Source: Microbacterium yannicii PS01 (GTDB lineage Bacteria; Actinomycetota; Actinomycetes; Actinomycetales; Microbacteriaceae). From it: a DNA stretch of 64,000 nt. Location of the stretch: NCBI RefSeq assembly GCF_000304335.1, contig NZ_CAJF01000013.1:35506-99505 (forward strand), read 5' to 3'. Below, piece after piece: positions 46,252 to 56,022 of this stretch (positions are counted from its first letter, which is position 1; the number at the start of each line of letters is the position of its first letter). A model generated the notes under the pieces. The model had not been told where the DNA came from and searched no databases. It was given only the letters and a program-made list of their open reading frames with translations. A program made the translations under genes and the position numbers.

Positions 46252-48432
46252 ATGTCGATCATCGAGGCCGAGACCGACGCCGAGAAGGCACCGTCCGCGC
46301 ATCCCGGCACGTCCCACGACGTGCGCATTCTTCACCTCCGTCGTGGAGGCACGAGCGTCGTCGTCGACCTGTCGGCAGCCCCGGCTCCGGCCATCGTCCA
46401 CTGGGGCGAGGAGCTCCCGGAGGAGACTCCGACCTCGCTCGCGGGGCTCGCCGTCGCCGCCCGTGCTCAGCGGGTGTCCGGCGGCCTGGACTCGACCCCG
46501 GCTCTGTCCGTGCTTCCGGTCGGATCGGACGGCTGGTTCGGCACACCGGCGCTGGAAGGACACCGGAACGGCCGCGCGTTCAGCACGCGATTCGACCTTG
46601 CCGGGGTCCACGCCGACGACCACTCCGCCGTGCTCTCACTGACCGATCCGGAGGCGCAGCTGACGGTGCGCCTCGAGCTGCGACTCGGGCCCGCAGGGCT
46701 GTTCCACCAGCGAGCGGAGGTGCGCAACACCGGCGACACTCCGTACACGCTGCAGTCGCTGCTGAGCACCTTCCCCGTGCCGTGGGATGCCGAGGAACTG
46801 CTCGACACGACCGGACACCACCTGCGGGAGCGCGCACCGCAGCGTCGGGCGTTCACCATCGGGAGCCACGTGCGAGAGAGCCGTCGCGGTCGGCCTGGTG
46901 CGGACGCGACCGTGCTTCTGGCCGCCGGCCGCCCGGGCTTCGGCTTCGAGACGGGAAGGGTGCACGGCATCCACGTCGCGTGGAGCGGCAATCACCGCGT
47001 CCTGGCGGAGCGCACCGTCACCGGCGATGCGCTGCTCGCCGGCGGCGAGCTGCTGCTTCCTGGTGAAGCGGTGCTGCAGGCGGGGGCGGCGCTGACAAGC
47101 CCCTGGGTCATCGGGTCGTGGGGTGACGGATTGAACGATCTGTCGCATCGCTTCCACTCCGAGTGGCGCGGGCGTCCACAGCACCCGCGCCGGCCCCGCC
47201 CCATCACGCTGAACACGTGGGAAGCGGTGTACTTCGATCACTCCTTGGAGCGCTTGCGCGCCCTGGCGGACGCGGCGGCCGAGGTGGGTGTCGAGCGCTT
47301 CGTGCTCGACGACGGGTGGTTCCATGGGCGACGGGACGACAGCGCCGGGCTCGGCGACTGGCGCGTCGACTCGAGCATCTGGCCGGACGGCCTCCATCCG
47401 CTCATCGACCACGTCCGCGCCCACGGCATGGAGTTCGGCCTCTGGGTCGAGCCGGAGATGGCGAATCCCGACAGCGACCTTGCTCGGGCACACCCGGACT
47501 GGATCCTCCAAGGACGCACGACGCAGCCTCCCTCGGCGCGCCAGCAGCAGGTCGTCGACCTCGCGAATCCTGATGCCTATGCCCATATCTCCTCTCATCT
47601 GCATGCGCTGCTGAAGGAGTACCCCATCGCGTACCTCAAGTGGGATCACAACCGCGATCTGGTCGACCCCGGCGGTGGACCGGGGGCCGAGGCGCGCGTG
47701 CGGGCTCATACGCTGGCGGTCTACCGGCTCATCGACGAACTGAAAGCAGCTCACCCGGAACTCGAGATCGAGAGCTGCGCCTCGGGCGGCGCACGGGTGG
47801 ACCTGGGCATCCTGGACCGCACAGACCGGATCTGGACGAGCGACAGCCTCGACCCTCTCGAGCGTCTCGACAATCAGCGCTACACGGGACTGGTGGTGCC
47901 GCCGGAGATGATGGGCACGCACCTCACCAGTCCGACGGTGCACTCGTCCCAGCGCACCGTCACATTGGGGCTGAGCGCCGCCGTCGCCCTGCTCGGGCAC
48001 TTCGGCATCGAGTGGGACCTCACATCCGTGGATGGCGCCGCCCGCGAGAGGATCGCAGGCTGGGTGGCGCTCGCGCGGCGGATCCGTGGCCTCGTCGCCA
48101 CCGGGCGCGTCGTGCATGTCGACGGCACCGAGGACGGGATGGACGTCCGCGGGATCGTCGCGGAGGACGCAGCATCCGCGCTCTTCACGGTCACGCAGGT
48201 CACGACGACCGCGGCTCATCCGCCGGGACGTGTGCGGCTCCCCGGGCTCGAACCGCACCGTGCCTACCGGGTCCACGTGATCGCGAACGACTCGGGTCCG
48301 GGGCAGTCCCCCCTGGAGTGGGCCGCGACCGACGTCGTCATGACCGGGCGTGCGCTGGCCGTCTCCGGACTCCGGCCGCCTGTGCAGTACCCCCAGCAGT
48401 CCACCGTCCTGGAAATCAGCGCGGAGCACTGA
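46252..48432 (+). CDS. GH36 alpha-galactosidase
   Basis: A 726-residue family 36 alpha-galactosidase releasing galactose from raffinose-type or melibiose-type sugars. It has an N-terminal beta-supersandwich (about 1-315), a TIM barrel with FVLDDGWFHGRR (about 350), nucleophile Asp465 in YLKWDHNRD, the CASGGARVDLGIL signature (about 504-516), acid/base Asp531 in TSDSLDP, and a C-terminal beta-sheet domain. No signal peptide, so it acts on sugars brought in by the adjacent importer. First gene of a four-gene operon. Confidence 0.93.
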   Translation: MSIIEAETDAEKAPSAHPGTSHDVRILHLRRGGTSVVVDLSAAPAPAIVHWGEELPEETPTSLAGLAVAARAQRVSGGLDSTPALSVLPVGSDGWFGTPALEGHRNGRAFSTRFDLAGVHADDHSAVLSLTDPEAQLTVRLELRLGPAGLFHQRAEVRNTGDTPYTLQSLLSTFPVPWDAEELLDTTGHHLRERAPQRRAFTIGSHVRESRRGRPGADATVLLAAGRPGFGFETGRVHGIHVAWSGNHRVLAERTVTGDALLAGGELLLPGEAVLQAGAALTSPWVIGSWGDGLNDLSHRFHSEWRGRPQHPRRPRPITLNTWEAVYFDHSLERLRALADAAAEVGVERFVLDDGWFHGRRDDSAGLGDWRVDSSIWPDGLHPLIDHVRAHGMEFGLWVEPEMANPDSDLARAHPDWILQGRTTQPPSARQQQVVDLANPDAYAHISSHLHALLKEYPIAYLKWDHNRDLVDPGGGPGAEARVRAHTLAVYRLIDELKAAHPELEIESCASGGARVDLGILDRTDRIWTSDSLDPLERLDNQRYTGLVVPPEMMGTHLTSPTVHSSQRTVTLGLSAAVALLGHFGIEWDLTSVDGAARERIAGWVALARRIRGLVATGRVVHVDGTEDGMDVRGIVAEDAASALFTVTQVTTTAAHPPGRVRLPGLEPHRAYRVHVIANDSGPGQSPLEWAATDVVMTGRALAVSGLRPPVQYPQQSTVLEISAEH

Positions 48433-48464
48433 AGCTCTGTCGCGACGCGCGAGGAGGCGCATCG

Positions 48465-49748
48465 ATGAGACCATCCCATTCACGGACCGCACGGGCGGTC
48501 GCCGGCGTCGCCCTCGCCGGCATCGCCGTCGCCCTCGGAGGGTGTGCGAGCGAACCCGGCGGCGTGACGACCCTCAACTTCTTCCAATTCAAGGGCGAGG
48601 CGCTCGCGGACTTCGACGAGATCATCACGGAGTTCGAGGCCGAGAATCCCGACATCCGGGTCGTGCAGAACCAGGTGGCCGATGCCGACACCCTCATTCG
48701 CACGCTCCTGGTGAAGGACCGCGTCCCCGACGTCATCACTCTGAACGCGAACGGGAACTTCGGCCGGCTCGCGCAGGCCGGCGTCTTCCACGACTTCTCG
48801 GACGAGCCGGTGCTGGAGACCATCAATCCCGCTGTGCAGGAGATCCTGGCCGAGCTCGGGACCTACGACGACGAGGTCAACGGCCTCGGGTATGTCAACA
48901 ACGCGGACGGGGTCATCTACAACCAGGAGATCTTCGAGCAGCAGGGACTCGAGGTCCCCGAGACCTGGGACGAGTTCATCGCCGTGTGCGACGCCCTCGA
49001 GGCTGCCGGGATCCAGCCCTTCTTCGGCACGCTCGGCGACAACTGGACCGGGATCCCCTCGTGGAACGCGCTCGGGGCCTACGCCGTGCAGGACGGATTC
49101 TTCGACAAGATGCGCGAGCAGGGCGAGGACATCGGCAGCGACTCGGAGGTGTCGTTCCAGAAGAACTTCCCCGAGGTGATGGAGCGGCAGTCGCAGCTCT
49201 TCTCGTACATGCAGGACGGCTACCGCGGACGCACCTACGACGACGGCAATGCAGCCTTCGCCAATGGCGAGGCGGCCATGCTGCTGCAGGGCATCTGGGC
49301 CACCAATCCGATCCGACAGGTGAATCCCGACATCCGGATGGGGATCTTCCCGTATCCGACCGACGAGGCCGAGGAGCGCCTGCTGGTCTCGGGCGTGGAC
49401 GTGGTGTTCACCATGGGCAAGGACAGTCCCCAGGAAGACGCTGCGATGCGCTTCATCGACTTCGCCTTCCAGCCCGAGATCGTAGAGCGCTTCGCGGCGT
49501 CCCAGAACATGGTGCCTTCGGTGGAAGGCGCGGAGCTCAGCGACGACCCGGCGCTCCAGTCGGTCAAGCCGTTCTTCGACGAGGGACGGATCACGGGGTT
49601 CGTCGATCACCAGATCCCGCCGAGCATCCCGCTGAACGCCATCGATCAGCAGTTCCTCTTCGACGGCGACGTCGAGGCAGCCCTTCGAACGCTCGACAGC
49701 GAGTGGCGCAAAGTCGCCGCGCGCACGATCCCCGTGACGGGAGACTGA
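48465..49748 (+). CDS. ABC transporter extracellular sugar-binding lipoprotein
   Basis: A 427-residue family 1 solute-binding lipoprotein. The signal peptide ends at lipobox LGGC (Cys27). The body has LNFFQFKGEALADFDEIITEFEAENPDIRV, VITLNANGNFGRLAQAG, GYVNNADGVIYNQEIFEQQGLEVPETWDEF and FANGEAAMLLQGIWA, as in raffinose/melibiose and maltose binders. A GAGGAGG site precedes the ATG. It lies 32 nt after the GH36 gene, which suggests an alpha-galactoside ligand. Confidence 0.92.
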   Translation: MRPSHSRTARAVAGVALAGIAVALGGCASEPGGVTTLNFFQFKGEALADFDEIITEFEAENPDIRVVQNQVADADTLIRTLLVKDRVPDVITLNANGNFGRLAQAGVFHDFSDEPVLETINPAVQEILAELGTYDDEVNGLGYVNNADGVIYNQEIFEQQGLEVPETWDEFIAVCDALEAAGIQPFFGTLGDNWTGIPSWNALGAYAVQDGFFDKMREQGEDIGSDSEVSFQKNFPEVMERQSQLFSYMQDGYRGRTYDDGNAAFANGEAAMLLQGIWATNPIRQVNPDIRMGIFPYPTDEAEERLLVSGVDVVFTMGKDSPQEDAAMRFIDFAFQPEIVERFAASQNMVPSVEGAELSDDPALQSVKPFFDEGRITGFVDHQIPPSIPLNAIDQQFLFDGDVEAALRTLDSEWRKVAARTIPVTGD

Positions 49749-49749
49749 T

Positions 49750-50688
49750 ATGGCCATCACCACCGACTCCGCACGCGCCGGATCGGCGCCGGAGGCGGGC
49801 GCTGCCGTCGCCCCTCGCGAGCGCGCACCGCGCAAGCTCGCCTCCAGCGCCTATTACTGGATGGTGTGGCCCGCGGTTATCGCGTTCGCCGCCTTCCACA
49901 CGCTACCGGTGATCGTCGGCATCTTCTTCAGCTTCACCAACTACGCCGGGTACGGGACGTGGAACCTCGTCGGACTGTCGAACTACATCAACCTCTTCCG
50001 CGACGATCGCGTCCTCCAGGCCTACGGCTTCTCGTTCCTGTTCGCCCTCGTCGCGACGATCCTGACGAACGCGTTCTCGCTGGCGATCGCGCTGGGGCTG
50101 AACGCGAAGATCAAAGCGCGCAACTTCTGGCGCGGGGTCTATTTCGTGCCGTACATCCTCGCCATCCTCGTCATCGGCTACGTGTTCCAGTTCCTGTTCG
50201 CCAACTCGCTGCCGAAGATCCTCTCCGGCATCCCGCTCTTCCGCGACAACATCCTCACCAACGAGACGTGGGCGTGGACGGCGATCGTCGCGCTCGCGGT
50301 ATGGCAGGCCTGCGCCTTCGCGATCATCATCTATCTGTCGGGCCTGCAGACGATTCCCGGAGAGCTTTACGAGGCCGCGGCGATCGACGGCGCGAAACCG
50401 TGGCGGCAGTTCCGGTCGATCACCTTCCCGCTCATCAGCGCCTTCTTCACGATCAACGTGGTGCTGAGCCTGAAGAGCTTCCTGCAGGTCTTCGACCCGA
50501 TCGTGGCGCTCACCAACGGCGGGCCGGGAACGGCCACCGAATCGGTCACGCTCCTGATCTTCCGCGGCGGATTCACCGGCGGTGAATTCGCCTATCAGAC
50601 CGCCAACGCGGTGATCTTCTTCATCGTCATCACCGTGGTCTCGCTCTTCCAATTCCGGGTCCTTCAGCGCAGAGAGGCCGACTTCTGA
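49750..50688 (+). CDS. ABC sugar transporter permease, MalF-like
   Basis: A 312-residue permease with six membrane segments after a hydrophilic N-terminus of about 35 residues. The coupling EAA loop is EAAAIDGAKPWRQFRSITFPL at about 213-233. It starts 1 nt after the binding-protein stop and overlaps the next permease by one base (TGATG), so the importer subunits are translationally coupled. Confidence 0.94.
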   Translation: MAITTDSARAGSAPEAGAAVAPRERAPRKLASSAYYWMVWPAVIAFAAFHTLPVIVGIFFSFTNYAGYGTWNLVGLSNYINLFRDDRVLQAYGFSFLFALVATILTNAFSLAIALGLNAKIKARNFWRGVYFVPYILAILVIGYVFQFLFANSLPKILSGIPLFRDNILTNETWAWTAIVALAVWQACAFAIIIYLSGLQTIPGELYEAAAIDGAKPWRQFRSITFPLISAFFTINVVLSLKSFLQVFDPIVALTNGGPGTATESVTLLIFRGGFTGGEFAYQTANAVIFFIVITVVSLFQFRVLQRREADF

Positions 50689-51602
50689 TGACCACCACCA
50701 CCAACACCCCGGCACAGCTCGAGAGCGACGCGGGTGCCCTCGATCATCGGTCACCGCGGAAGCGGTCGAGCGTCGACGACGACACGCGCAGGACGAACTG
50801 GTTCGCCACGGCGCTCATCGCCGTGTGCTCTTTGACGATCCTGATCCCGCTCTACCTCGCGGTCGTCGTCGCGCTCAAGACGCCCGACCAGCTCACACAG
50901 GGCACGGGCTTCGAACTGCCGAACCCGATCCGCTGGGAGAATTTCGCCGACGCCTGGGAGCGGACGAGCTTTCCGCAGGCGCTGGCCAACACCGCGTTCA
51001 TCACGGTCGGCTCGGTGATCTTCACGCTGCTCACGAGCTCGATCGTGGCGTACGCTCTCGCGAGGAACATCCATCGCCCGTTCTTCAAGGGGGTGTTCTT
51101 CTATCTGCTGGCGGCGCTGTTCATCCCCTTCCCCATCATCATGCTTCCACTCGTGAAGCAGACGTCGATCCTCGGTATGGACAACCAGGTGGGGCTGATC
51201 GTGCTCTACACGATCTACGGGCTCTCGCTGAACATCTTCATCTACACCGCGTACATCCGATCGATCCCGATCGAGCTGGAGGAGGCTGCTCGGGTCGACG
51301 GCGCCTCGACGTGGCGCGTGTTCTGGCAGGTCATCTTCCCGCTGCTGATGCCGATGAACGCCACCGTGGGGATCCTGACGTGCGTGTGGGCATGGAACGA
51401 CTTCATCATGCCGCTGGTGGTGCTCACCGACCCCGCAGCCCGCACACTCCCGCTGGCGCAGTACGTGTTCCAGGGGCAGTTCAACACCGACTACACGGTC
51501 GCGTTCGCGTCGTACCTCATGGCGATGGCACCGCTGCTCATCGTCTACATCTTCTCGCAGCGGTGGGTGATCTCGGGGGTGACCCGCGGCTCCATCAAGT
51601 GA
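50688..51602 (+). CDS. ABC sugar transporter permease, MalG-like
   Basis: A 304-residue permease, the MalG-type partner of the preceding gene, with six membrane segments and EAA loop EAARVDGASTWRVFWQVIFPL at about 203-223. No ATPase gene follows; in actinobacteria such importers usually share one MsiK-type ATPase encoded elsewhere. The stop is 4 nt from that of the convergent hydrolase gene. Confidence 0.94.
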   Translation: MTTTTNTPAQLESDAGALDHRSPRKRSSVDDDTRRTNWFATALIAVCSLTILIPLYLAVVVALKTPDQLTQGTGFELPNPIRWENFADAWERTSFPQALANTAFITVGSVIFTLLTSSIVAYALARNIHRPFFKGVFFYLLAALFIPFPIIMLPLVKQTSILGMDNQVGLIVLYTIYGLSLNIFIYTAYIRSIPIELEEAARVDGASTWRVFWQVIFPLLMPMNATVGILTCVWAWNDFIMPLVVLTDPAARTLPLAQYVFQGQFNTDYTVAFASYLMAMAPLLIVYIFSQRWVISGVTRGSIK

Positions 51603-51606
51603 GTGC

Positions 51607-52494
51607 CTACTCCGCCTGCGCGAAGACGGCGAGCATGTCGCGGACGAGCTGGTGCGGAGCGGTCTCGCACGGACTGTGGCCGGTGGCGTAGAGGGCGAGG
51701 CGCGCCGAGATGCGTCTCGCGTACGCGGCGTACTGCTCGGCGGGCCACAGGTCGTGCGCGCCGACGGCGACGAGTTTCGGGATTTCCGCGGCGCGCACCG
51801 CGCTCGTGACGTCGGGCATCGCCATCATGAGACGGACGATGTCGTCGACGCTGGACCGCCTGGTCAGCCCGAACCTCTCGCGAACGAAGGCCAGCCGGCG
51901 CGGCGGGACGCCGTTGAGGTTGTTGCGGATGCCCCAGATCAGGAGCGCAGCGCCCTGCTTCGGCGACGCGAGGCCGCTGAAACGGCCGATGCGCTTCACG
52001 CCGCGGAAGACCTGACCGGTGGCGGGTGGGGTCGACAGCAGCGTGAGGCTCGCGAAGAGCTCGGGGCGCTCGGTCAGCGCGAGCTGGGCCACGAGACCGG
52101 CGAAGGAGTACCCGAGGACGTGAGCGGGCGTCGTCCCCGACTCGAGGACGGCGAACAGATCGTCGAGGAACAGGCGGTAGTCGTACCGCGCACGGGACGG
52201 GCGGAGGTTCTCGGGGCCTGCGCCCGCGGATTCGTACTGACCGGCCAGATCGAACGCCTCCACGCGGTACCCGGCATCCGCCAGGAGCGGGAGCATGAGC
52301 GCGAAGTCCTCTTTCGATCCCGTGACGCCGGGCATCAGAACGACGCGGCCCTTCTCGGCGCTGCCGAGTGACACCCGGGCGAGGCCGCCGCTGGGCGCGG
52401 GAAAGACATCGCGCACGGTTTCTGGAGGTGAAGCGCGCCAGTCGAGGTCGGGGATGGCCCGGTCGCGCTCCCGCGCATCGTCGATCGTCGTCAT
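51607..52494 (-). CDS. Alpha/beta hydrolase
   Basis: A 295-residue alpha/beta-hydrolase-fold protein. The oxyanion region is VVLMPGVTGSKEDF (about 50-63), the nucleophile elbow GYSFAG (Ser about 128), an acid candidate in VAVGAHDLWPAEQYAAYA (about 244-261) and the His in ATGHSPCETAPH (about 271-282). The sequence is typical of small-ester or lactone hydrolases; the substrate is unknown. Divergent from the acyltransferase gene by 48 nt. Confidence 0.85.
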   Translation of the reverse strand: MTTIDDARERDRAIPDLDWRASPPETVRDVFPAPSGGLARVSLGSAEKGRVVLMPGVTGSKEDFALMLPLLADAGYRVEAFDLAGQYESAGAGPENLRPSRARYDYRLFLDDLFAVLESGTTPAHVLGYSFAGLVAQLALTERPELFASLTLLSTPPATGQVFRGVKRIGRFSGLASPKQGAALLIWGIRNNLNGVPPRRLAFVRERFGLTRRSSVDDIVRLMMAMPDVTSAVRAAEIPKLVAVGAHDLWPAEQYAAYARRISARLALYATGHSPCETAPHQLVRDMLAVFAQAE

Positions 52495-52542
52495 CGCGCC
52501 GAAGAGACTACCGCTCGGGCGCAGGATAAGGTGGCACCGGTC

Positions 52543-53730
52543 ATGACCGAGTCAGCGATGCCCGCCGCGGCGGCCCCTCTGCCCTCGCCCGCAACGGGCG
52601 GCGTCGCCCGTGCCCGCCGCCGCGTGCCGTTCTGGGACAACGCCCGATTCGCGTGCATCGTGCTCGTGGTCCTCGGCCATGCCGTGCAGCGCCTGACTTA
52701 CGACTCCGACATCGCTTTGGGCCTGTACCTCCTGGTGTACGCGTTCCACATGCCGGCTTTCGCCATCATCTCGGGCTACTTCTCGAAATCCGACGCGCCG
52801 ACACGCACGCAGATGGCGCGAGTCGTCACCGACATCCTGCTGCCGTACGTGATCTTCGAGGGGCTGTGGTCGCTGACCAAGCTGCTGGTCGAGGGGCAGG
52901 CCAGCGCGAACCTCACCGAGCCCTCGTGGACGCTGTGGTTCCTGCTCGCGCTCGGGATCTTCCGCCTGACGCTGCCCTATCTGGCTCTTCTGCGCTGGCC
53001 GCTGCTGTGGACGGTCGCGATCTCGATCGGCGCCGGCTACGTGCCGAACATCGACTCCACCTTCTCGCTGTCGCGCACACTCGGCCTGCTGCCGTTCTTC
53101 GCACTCGGCTGGTGGCTGCGCGAACACGACATCGTGGCGCGCTTCCGACTGCTCGCCCGCCGTCCGTGGTGGCTGCTGGTCTGCGGGTTCGCCGTCTTCG
53201 CCGTCGCGGGGTGGGCGGCGTGGTTCTTCGTCGACGGCTGGCGCGACATGAACCTGCGGGAGTGGCTGTTCTACGACGAGAACTACGCGGCGATCGGCGG
53301 AACCCAATGGTGGGCGGGTGGCGTGAGGCTGGCACTCATGGCGGTCGCCATCATCCTGTCCGCCGCGTTCTTCGCCCTTCTGCCCCGTGACTCGCACTGG
53401 TGGACTCACTTCGGCCAGTACACGATGTATGTGTATCTGCTGCACTCGTTCGTGCTGTACCCGTTCCGCGAGAACGGCCTGCTGCGCAATGCCGAGCCGA
53501 CATGGATCTGGCTGCCGCTGGTCATCGTCGGGTCGGTGCTCATCGCTCTGGGACTCGCGACAAAGCCCGTGCGCCGGGTGTTCCGTCCGCTCATCGAGCC
53601 GCGGCCGTCCTGGCTCTTCGCCGACCCCACACTGGCACGCCGCGAGGGGCATCGCAGCGACCCGACAGGTTCCCGACGGCCACGCGAGGTCGCACGGATG
53701 CCGCGGGCCGACCCTCGACAGAACGGCTGA
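52543..53730 (+). CDS. Acyltransferase family 3 membrane protein
   Basis: A 395-residue integral membrane O-acyltransferase (acyltransferase 3/OafA-like, close to the fucose-4-O-acetylase type). The conserved FWDNARFACIVLVVLGH (about 30-46) gives the catalytic His, with Arg in the same helix, followed by YAFHMPAFAIISGYFSK (about 67-83); about ten membrane segments fill the rest. A TAAGGT box at 52527-52532 lies 10 nt before the ATG. It probably acetylates a surface polysaccharide or glycolipid. Confidence 0.85.
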   Translation: MTESAMPAAAAPLPSPATGGVARARRRVPFWDNARFACIVLVVLGHAVQRLTYDSDIALGLYLLVYAFHMPAFAIISGYFSKSDAPTRTQMARVVTDILLPYVIFEGLWSLTKLLVEGQASANLTEPSWTLWFLLALGIFRLTLPYLALLRWPLLWTVAISIGAGYVPNIDSTFSLSRTLGLLPFFALGWWLREHDIVARFRLLARRPWWLLVCGFAVFAVAGWAAWFFVDGWRDMNLREWLFYDENYAAIGGTQWWAGGVRLALMAVAIILSAAFFALLPRDSHWWTHFGQYTMYVYLLHSFVLYPFRENGLLRNAEPTWIWLPLVIVGSVLIALGLATKPVRRVFRPLIEPRPSWLFADPTLARREGHRSDPTGSRRPREVARMPRADPRQNG

Positions 53731-53907
53731 GGTCCGGTCGGTCAGCGCGCCGCACGGGTGTACACGTCGGCCAGGTGCAGCAGGTACGAAGGCCCCCATT
53801 ATTCGCGGCGAGGATCTGCTGAGCTCTAGCCGAGCAGCGAGCACCGGGCGGCGGTAACCCGAGGCAACAATGGACAGTGGTCGGCGGCATCCGCCTACTC
53901 TCGGGGC
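53731..53907. other. Intergenic segment with possible gene remnant
   Basis: This 177-bp gap contains no open gene, but on the minus strand 53741-53793 reads in one frame as PSYLLHLADVYTRAAR followed by TGA, which looks like the 3' end of a once real protein and is interrupted further upstream. On the plus strand TACTCT (53896-53901) lies 6 nt before the next ATG and is a leaderless promoter box. Confidence 0.35.
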
Positions 53908-54948
53908 ATGACCGAGCTCACCCTGCCGATCCTCGATCTCTCCCGGCTCGACGAGGGGCCTGACGCCGCCGCCGCGTTCCGCGACGACCTGCGTGCCGCC
54001 ACTCACGACGTCGGGTTCTTCTACCTCACCGGCACCGGCATCCCACCCGAGCTGGAAGCCCGCCTGCACCGTGCCGCCCGCGACTTCTTCGCTCTGCCGG
54101 AGGCCGACAAGCTCGCGATCGAGAACACTCGGAGCCCGCACTTCCGGGGGTACACCCGCGTGGGCGGCGAGCGCACCCAGGGCAGGATCGACTGGCGCGA
54201 GCAGATCGACATCGGACCCGAGCGTGACGCGGTCACCGACCCCGACGCGCCCGACTTCGCCCGCCTCATCGGCCCGAATCTGTGGCCGGCCGCGCAGCCG
54301 GAGCTGCGGGAGGTCGTGTCGGAATGGCACGACCACCTGTCGGGTGTGGCACGCCGACTGCTGCGCGCCTGGGCACTGTCGCTCGGCGCTGCCGAGAGCT
54401 ACTTCGACGAGCACTTCGGCGAACCCTCGACGCTCATCAAGATCGTGCGCTATCCCGGCAAGGAGGATCCGATCCCCCAGCAAGGCGTCGGCGCCCACAA
54501 GGACTCCGGCGTGCTGACGCTGCTGTGGGTGGAGCCCGGGAAGGGCGGTCTTCAGGTCGAGCGCAAGGACGCGGTCACAGGAGAGGAGCACTGGGTGAAC
54601 GCGCCCCCGGCGCCGGGAGCGTTCGTCGTCAACATCGGCGAGCTGCTGGAGTACGCGACGCAGGGGTACCTGATCGCGACGAAGCACCGTGTGATCTCGC
54701 CGGCGTTCCCCGACGACCGCATCTCGGTGCCGTTCTTCTTCAATCCGGCGCTCGACAAGCGGCTGCCCCTCATCGAACTGCCCGCGGAGCTCGCGGCGCA
54801 GGCACGCGGCGTGACCCAGGACCCCGCCAACCCGATCCATGCGCTGTACGGCGAGAACGCCCTCAAGTCACGGCTGCGGGCGCACCCTGACGTCGCCGGC
54901 ATCCATCACGCCGACCTTCTCGCGGCGCGAGCGGGCAGAGCGACCTGA
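53908..54948 (+). CDS. Isopenicillin N synthase family Fe(II)/2-oxoglutarate oxygenase
   Basis: A 346-residue non-haem iron oxygenase with the DIOX_N start (LPILDLSRLDEGPDAAAAFRDDLRAATHDVGFFYLTG) and a double-stranded beta-helix. The iron ligands are His197 and Asp199 (GAHKDSG) and His260 (ATKHRVIS); Arg271-x-Ser273 binds the co-substrate carboxylate. All key residues are present. Real beta-lactam synthesis genes are absent nearby, so another small-molecule or nucleobase oxidation is more likely. Probably monocistronic. Confidence 0.88.
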   Translation: MTELTLPILDLSRLDEGPDAAAAFRDDLRAATHDVGFFYLTGTGIPPELEARLHRAARDFFALPEADKLAIENTRSPHFRGYTRVGGERTQGRIDWREQIDIGPERDAVTDPDAPDFARLIGPNLWPAAQPELREVVSEWHDHLSGVARRLLRAWALSLGAAESYFDEHFGEPSTLIKIVRYPGKEDPIPQQGVGAHKDSGVLTLLWVEPGKGGLQVERKDAVTGEEHWVNAPPAPGAFVVNIGELLEYATQGYLIATKHRVISPAFPDDRISVPFFFNPALDKRLPLIELPAELAAQARGVTQDPANPIHALYGENALKSRLRAHPDVAGIHHADLLAARAGRAT

Positions 54949-55017
54949 GTCTCAAAGATGCCGCCCGCTTCAGCGCAAGGGGTCGCGTCCACGGCGTGTC
55001 ACTCTTACGGTGAGGGA

Positions 55018-56022
55018 ATGAGCGACGTCACGATTTTCGCGCCCTCGCCCACGCTCACCGTTACCGTGGAGGAGCACGGCGCGGAGCCCGACATCCATGT
55101 CCACGCCGGTGGGCAGGGCGTCTGGCAGGCGCGCATGCTGCTGCGACTGGGCGTTTCCGTGACGATGTGCTGCGCGCTCACCGGAGAGATCGGACGAATG
55201 CTGCGTCACCTGCTCGAGGACGAGGGGGTGACCGTCACGGGCGTGGATCGGCCCGGCAAGGGGTCCGCCTACGTGCACGACCGCCGCGGCGGCGACCGAC
55301 GCATCGTCGTCGAGACCGAGGGCGAGCCGCTCGCACGCCACGATCTCGACGAGCTCTACGGGGTCACACTCAGGGAGGGGCTTGCCTCGGGGCTCGTGAT
55401 CCTGAGTGGTCCGGCCGGCGAGGAGGCCCTGCCCGCCGACACGTATAGGCGGCTTGCCACCGATCTGCGCGAGGGGGGTGCGAAAGTCGTCGTCGACCTG
55501 GCCAGCGACCGGCTCGACGCAGCGCTCGATGGCGGTGTCGACGTGCTCAAGGTGAGCGACGCAGAGCTTGCGGACGACGCTCTGCTCTCGGGCGACTCTC
55601 CTGCCGACATCATGGCGGCCATGCGTGCGCTGCACCAGCGGGGCGCCGATGCGGTGATCGTGTCGCGGTTTCCCGAGCCTATGCTGCTGCTCGACCGCGA
55701 CGGTTTCCTCGAGATCACGTCGCCGAGCATGCAGGTCGCCGACACACGGGGCGCGGGCGACTCGCTGACCGCGGGCGTCGCAGCCGGCATGGCGCGCGGC
55801 GAGAGCGTGCGCGAGTCGATCAAGACCGGCGCCGCAGCCGGTGCCCTCAACGTCACGCGGCACGGCCTGGGCACCGGAGACCCCGGAGCCATCGCACGGC
55901 TGCGCGAGAGCGTGACCGTGCGGGAGATCATCGACGATTCCGCCGCCAGCATAGATCAGCCGGTCACGGGGCACGTCAGTCCCGACGGCCTCGCGGCGCT
56001 CGCCGATCGGGAGACGGACTGA
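55018..56022 (+). CDS. PfkB family carbohydrate kinase
   Basis: A 334-residue ribokinase-fold sugar kinase, like 1-phosphofructokinase/tagatose-6-phosphate kinase or fructokinase. It shows the two-Gly region AGGQGVWQARMLLRLGVSV (about 31-49) and the anion-hole signature DTRGAGDSLTAG with catalytic Asp248. A 45-residue tail follows the usual end. TACGGT at 55006-55011 lies 6 nt before the ATG. The last base of its stop is the first of the surE start, so kinase and nucleotidase are made together. Confidence 0.87.
   Translation: MSDVTIFAPSPTLTVTVEEHGAEPDIHVHAGGQGVWQARMLLRLGVSVTMCCALTGEIGRMLRHLLEDEGVTVTGVDRPGKGSAYVHDRRGGDRRIVVETEGEPLARHDLDELYGVTLREGLASGLVILSGPAGEEALPADTYRRLATDLREGGAKVVVDLASDRLDAALDGGVDVLKVSDAELADDALLSGDSPADIMAAMRALHQRGADAVIVSRFPEPMLLLDRDGFLEITSPSMQVADTRGAGDSLTAGVAAGMARGESVRESIKTGAAAGALNVTRHGLGTGDPGAIARLRESVTVREIIDDSAASIDQPVTGHVSPDGLAALADRETD

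Noticed and set aside
53908..54948. Beta-lactam biosynthesis gene
   Set aside because: The fold is shared with isopenicillin N synthase, but no peptide synthetase or acyltransferase partners are nearby; family-level naming only.
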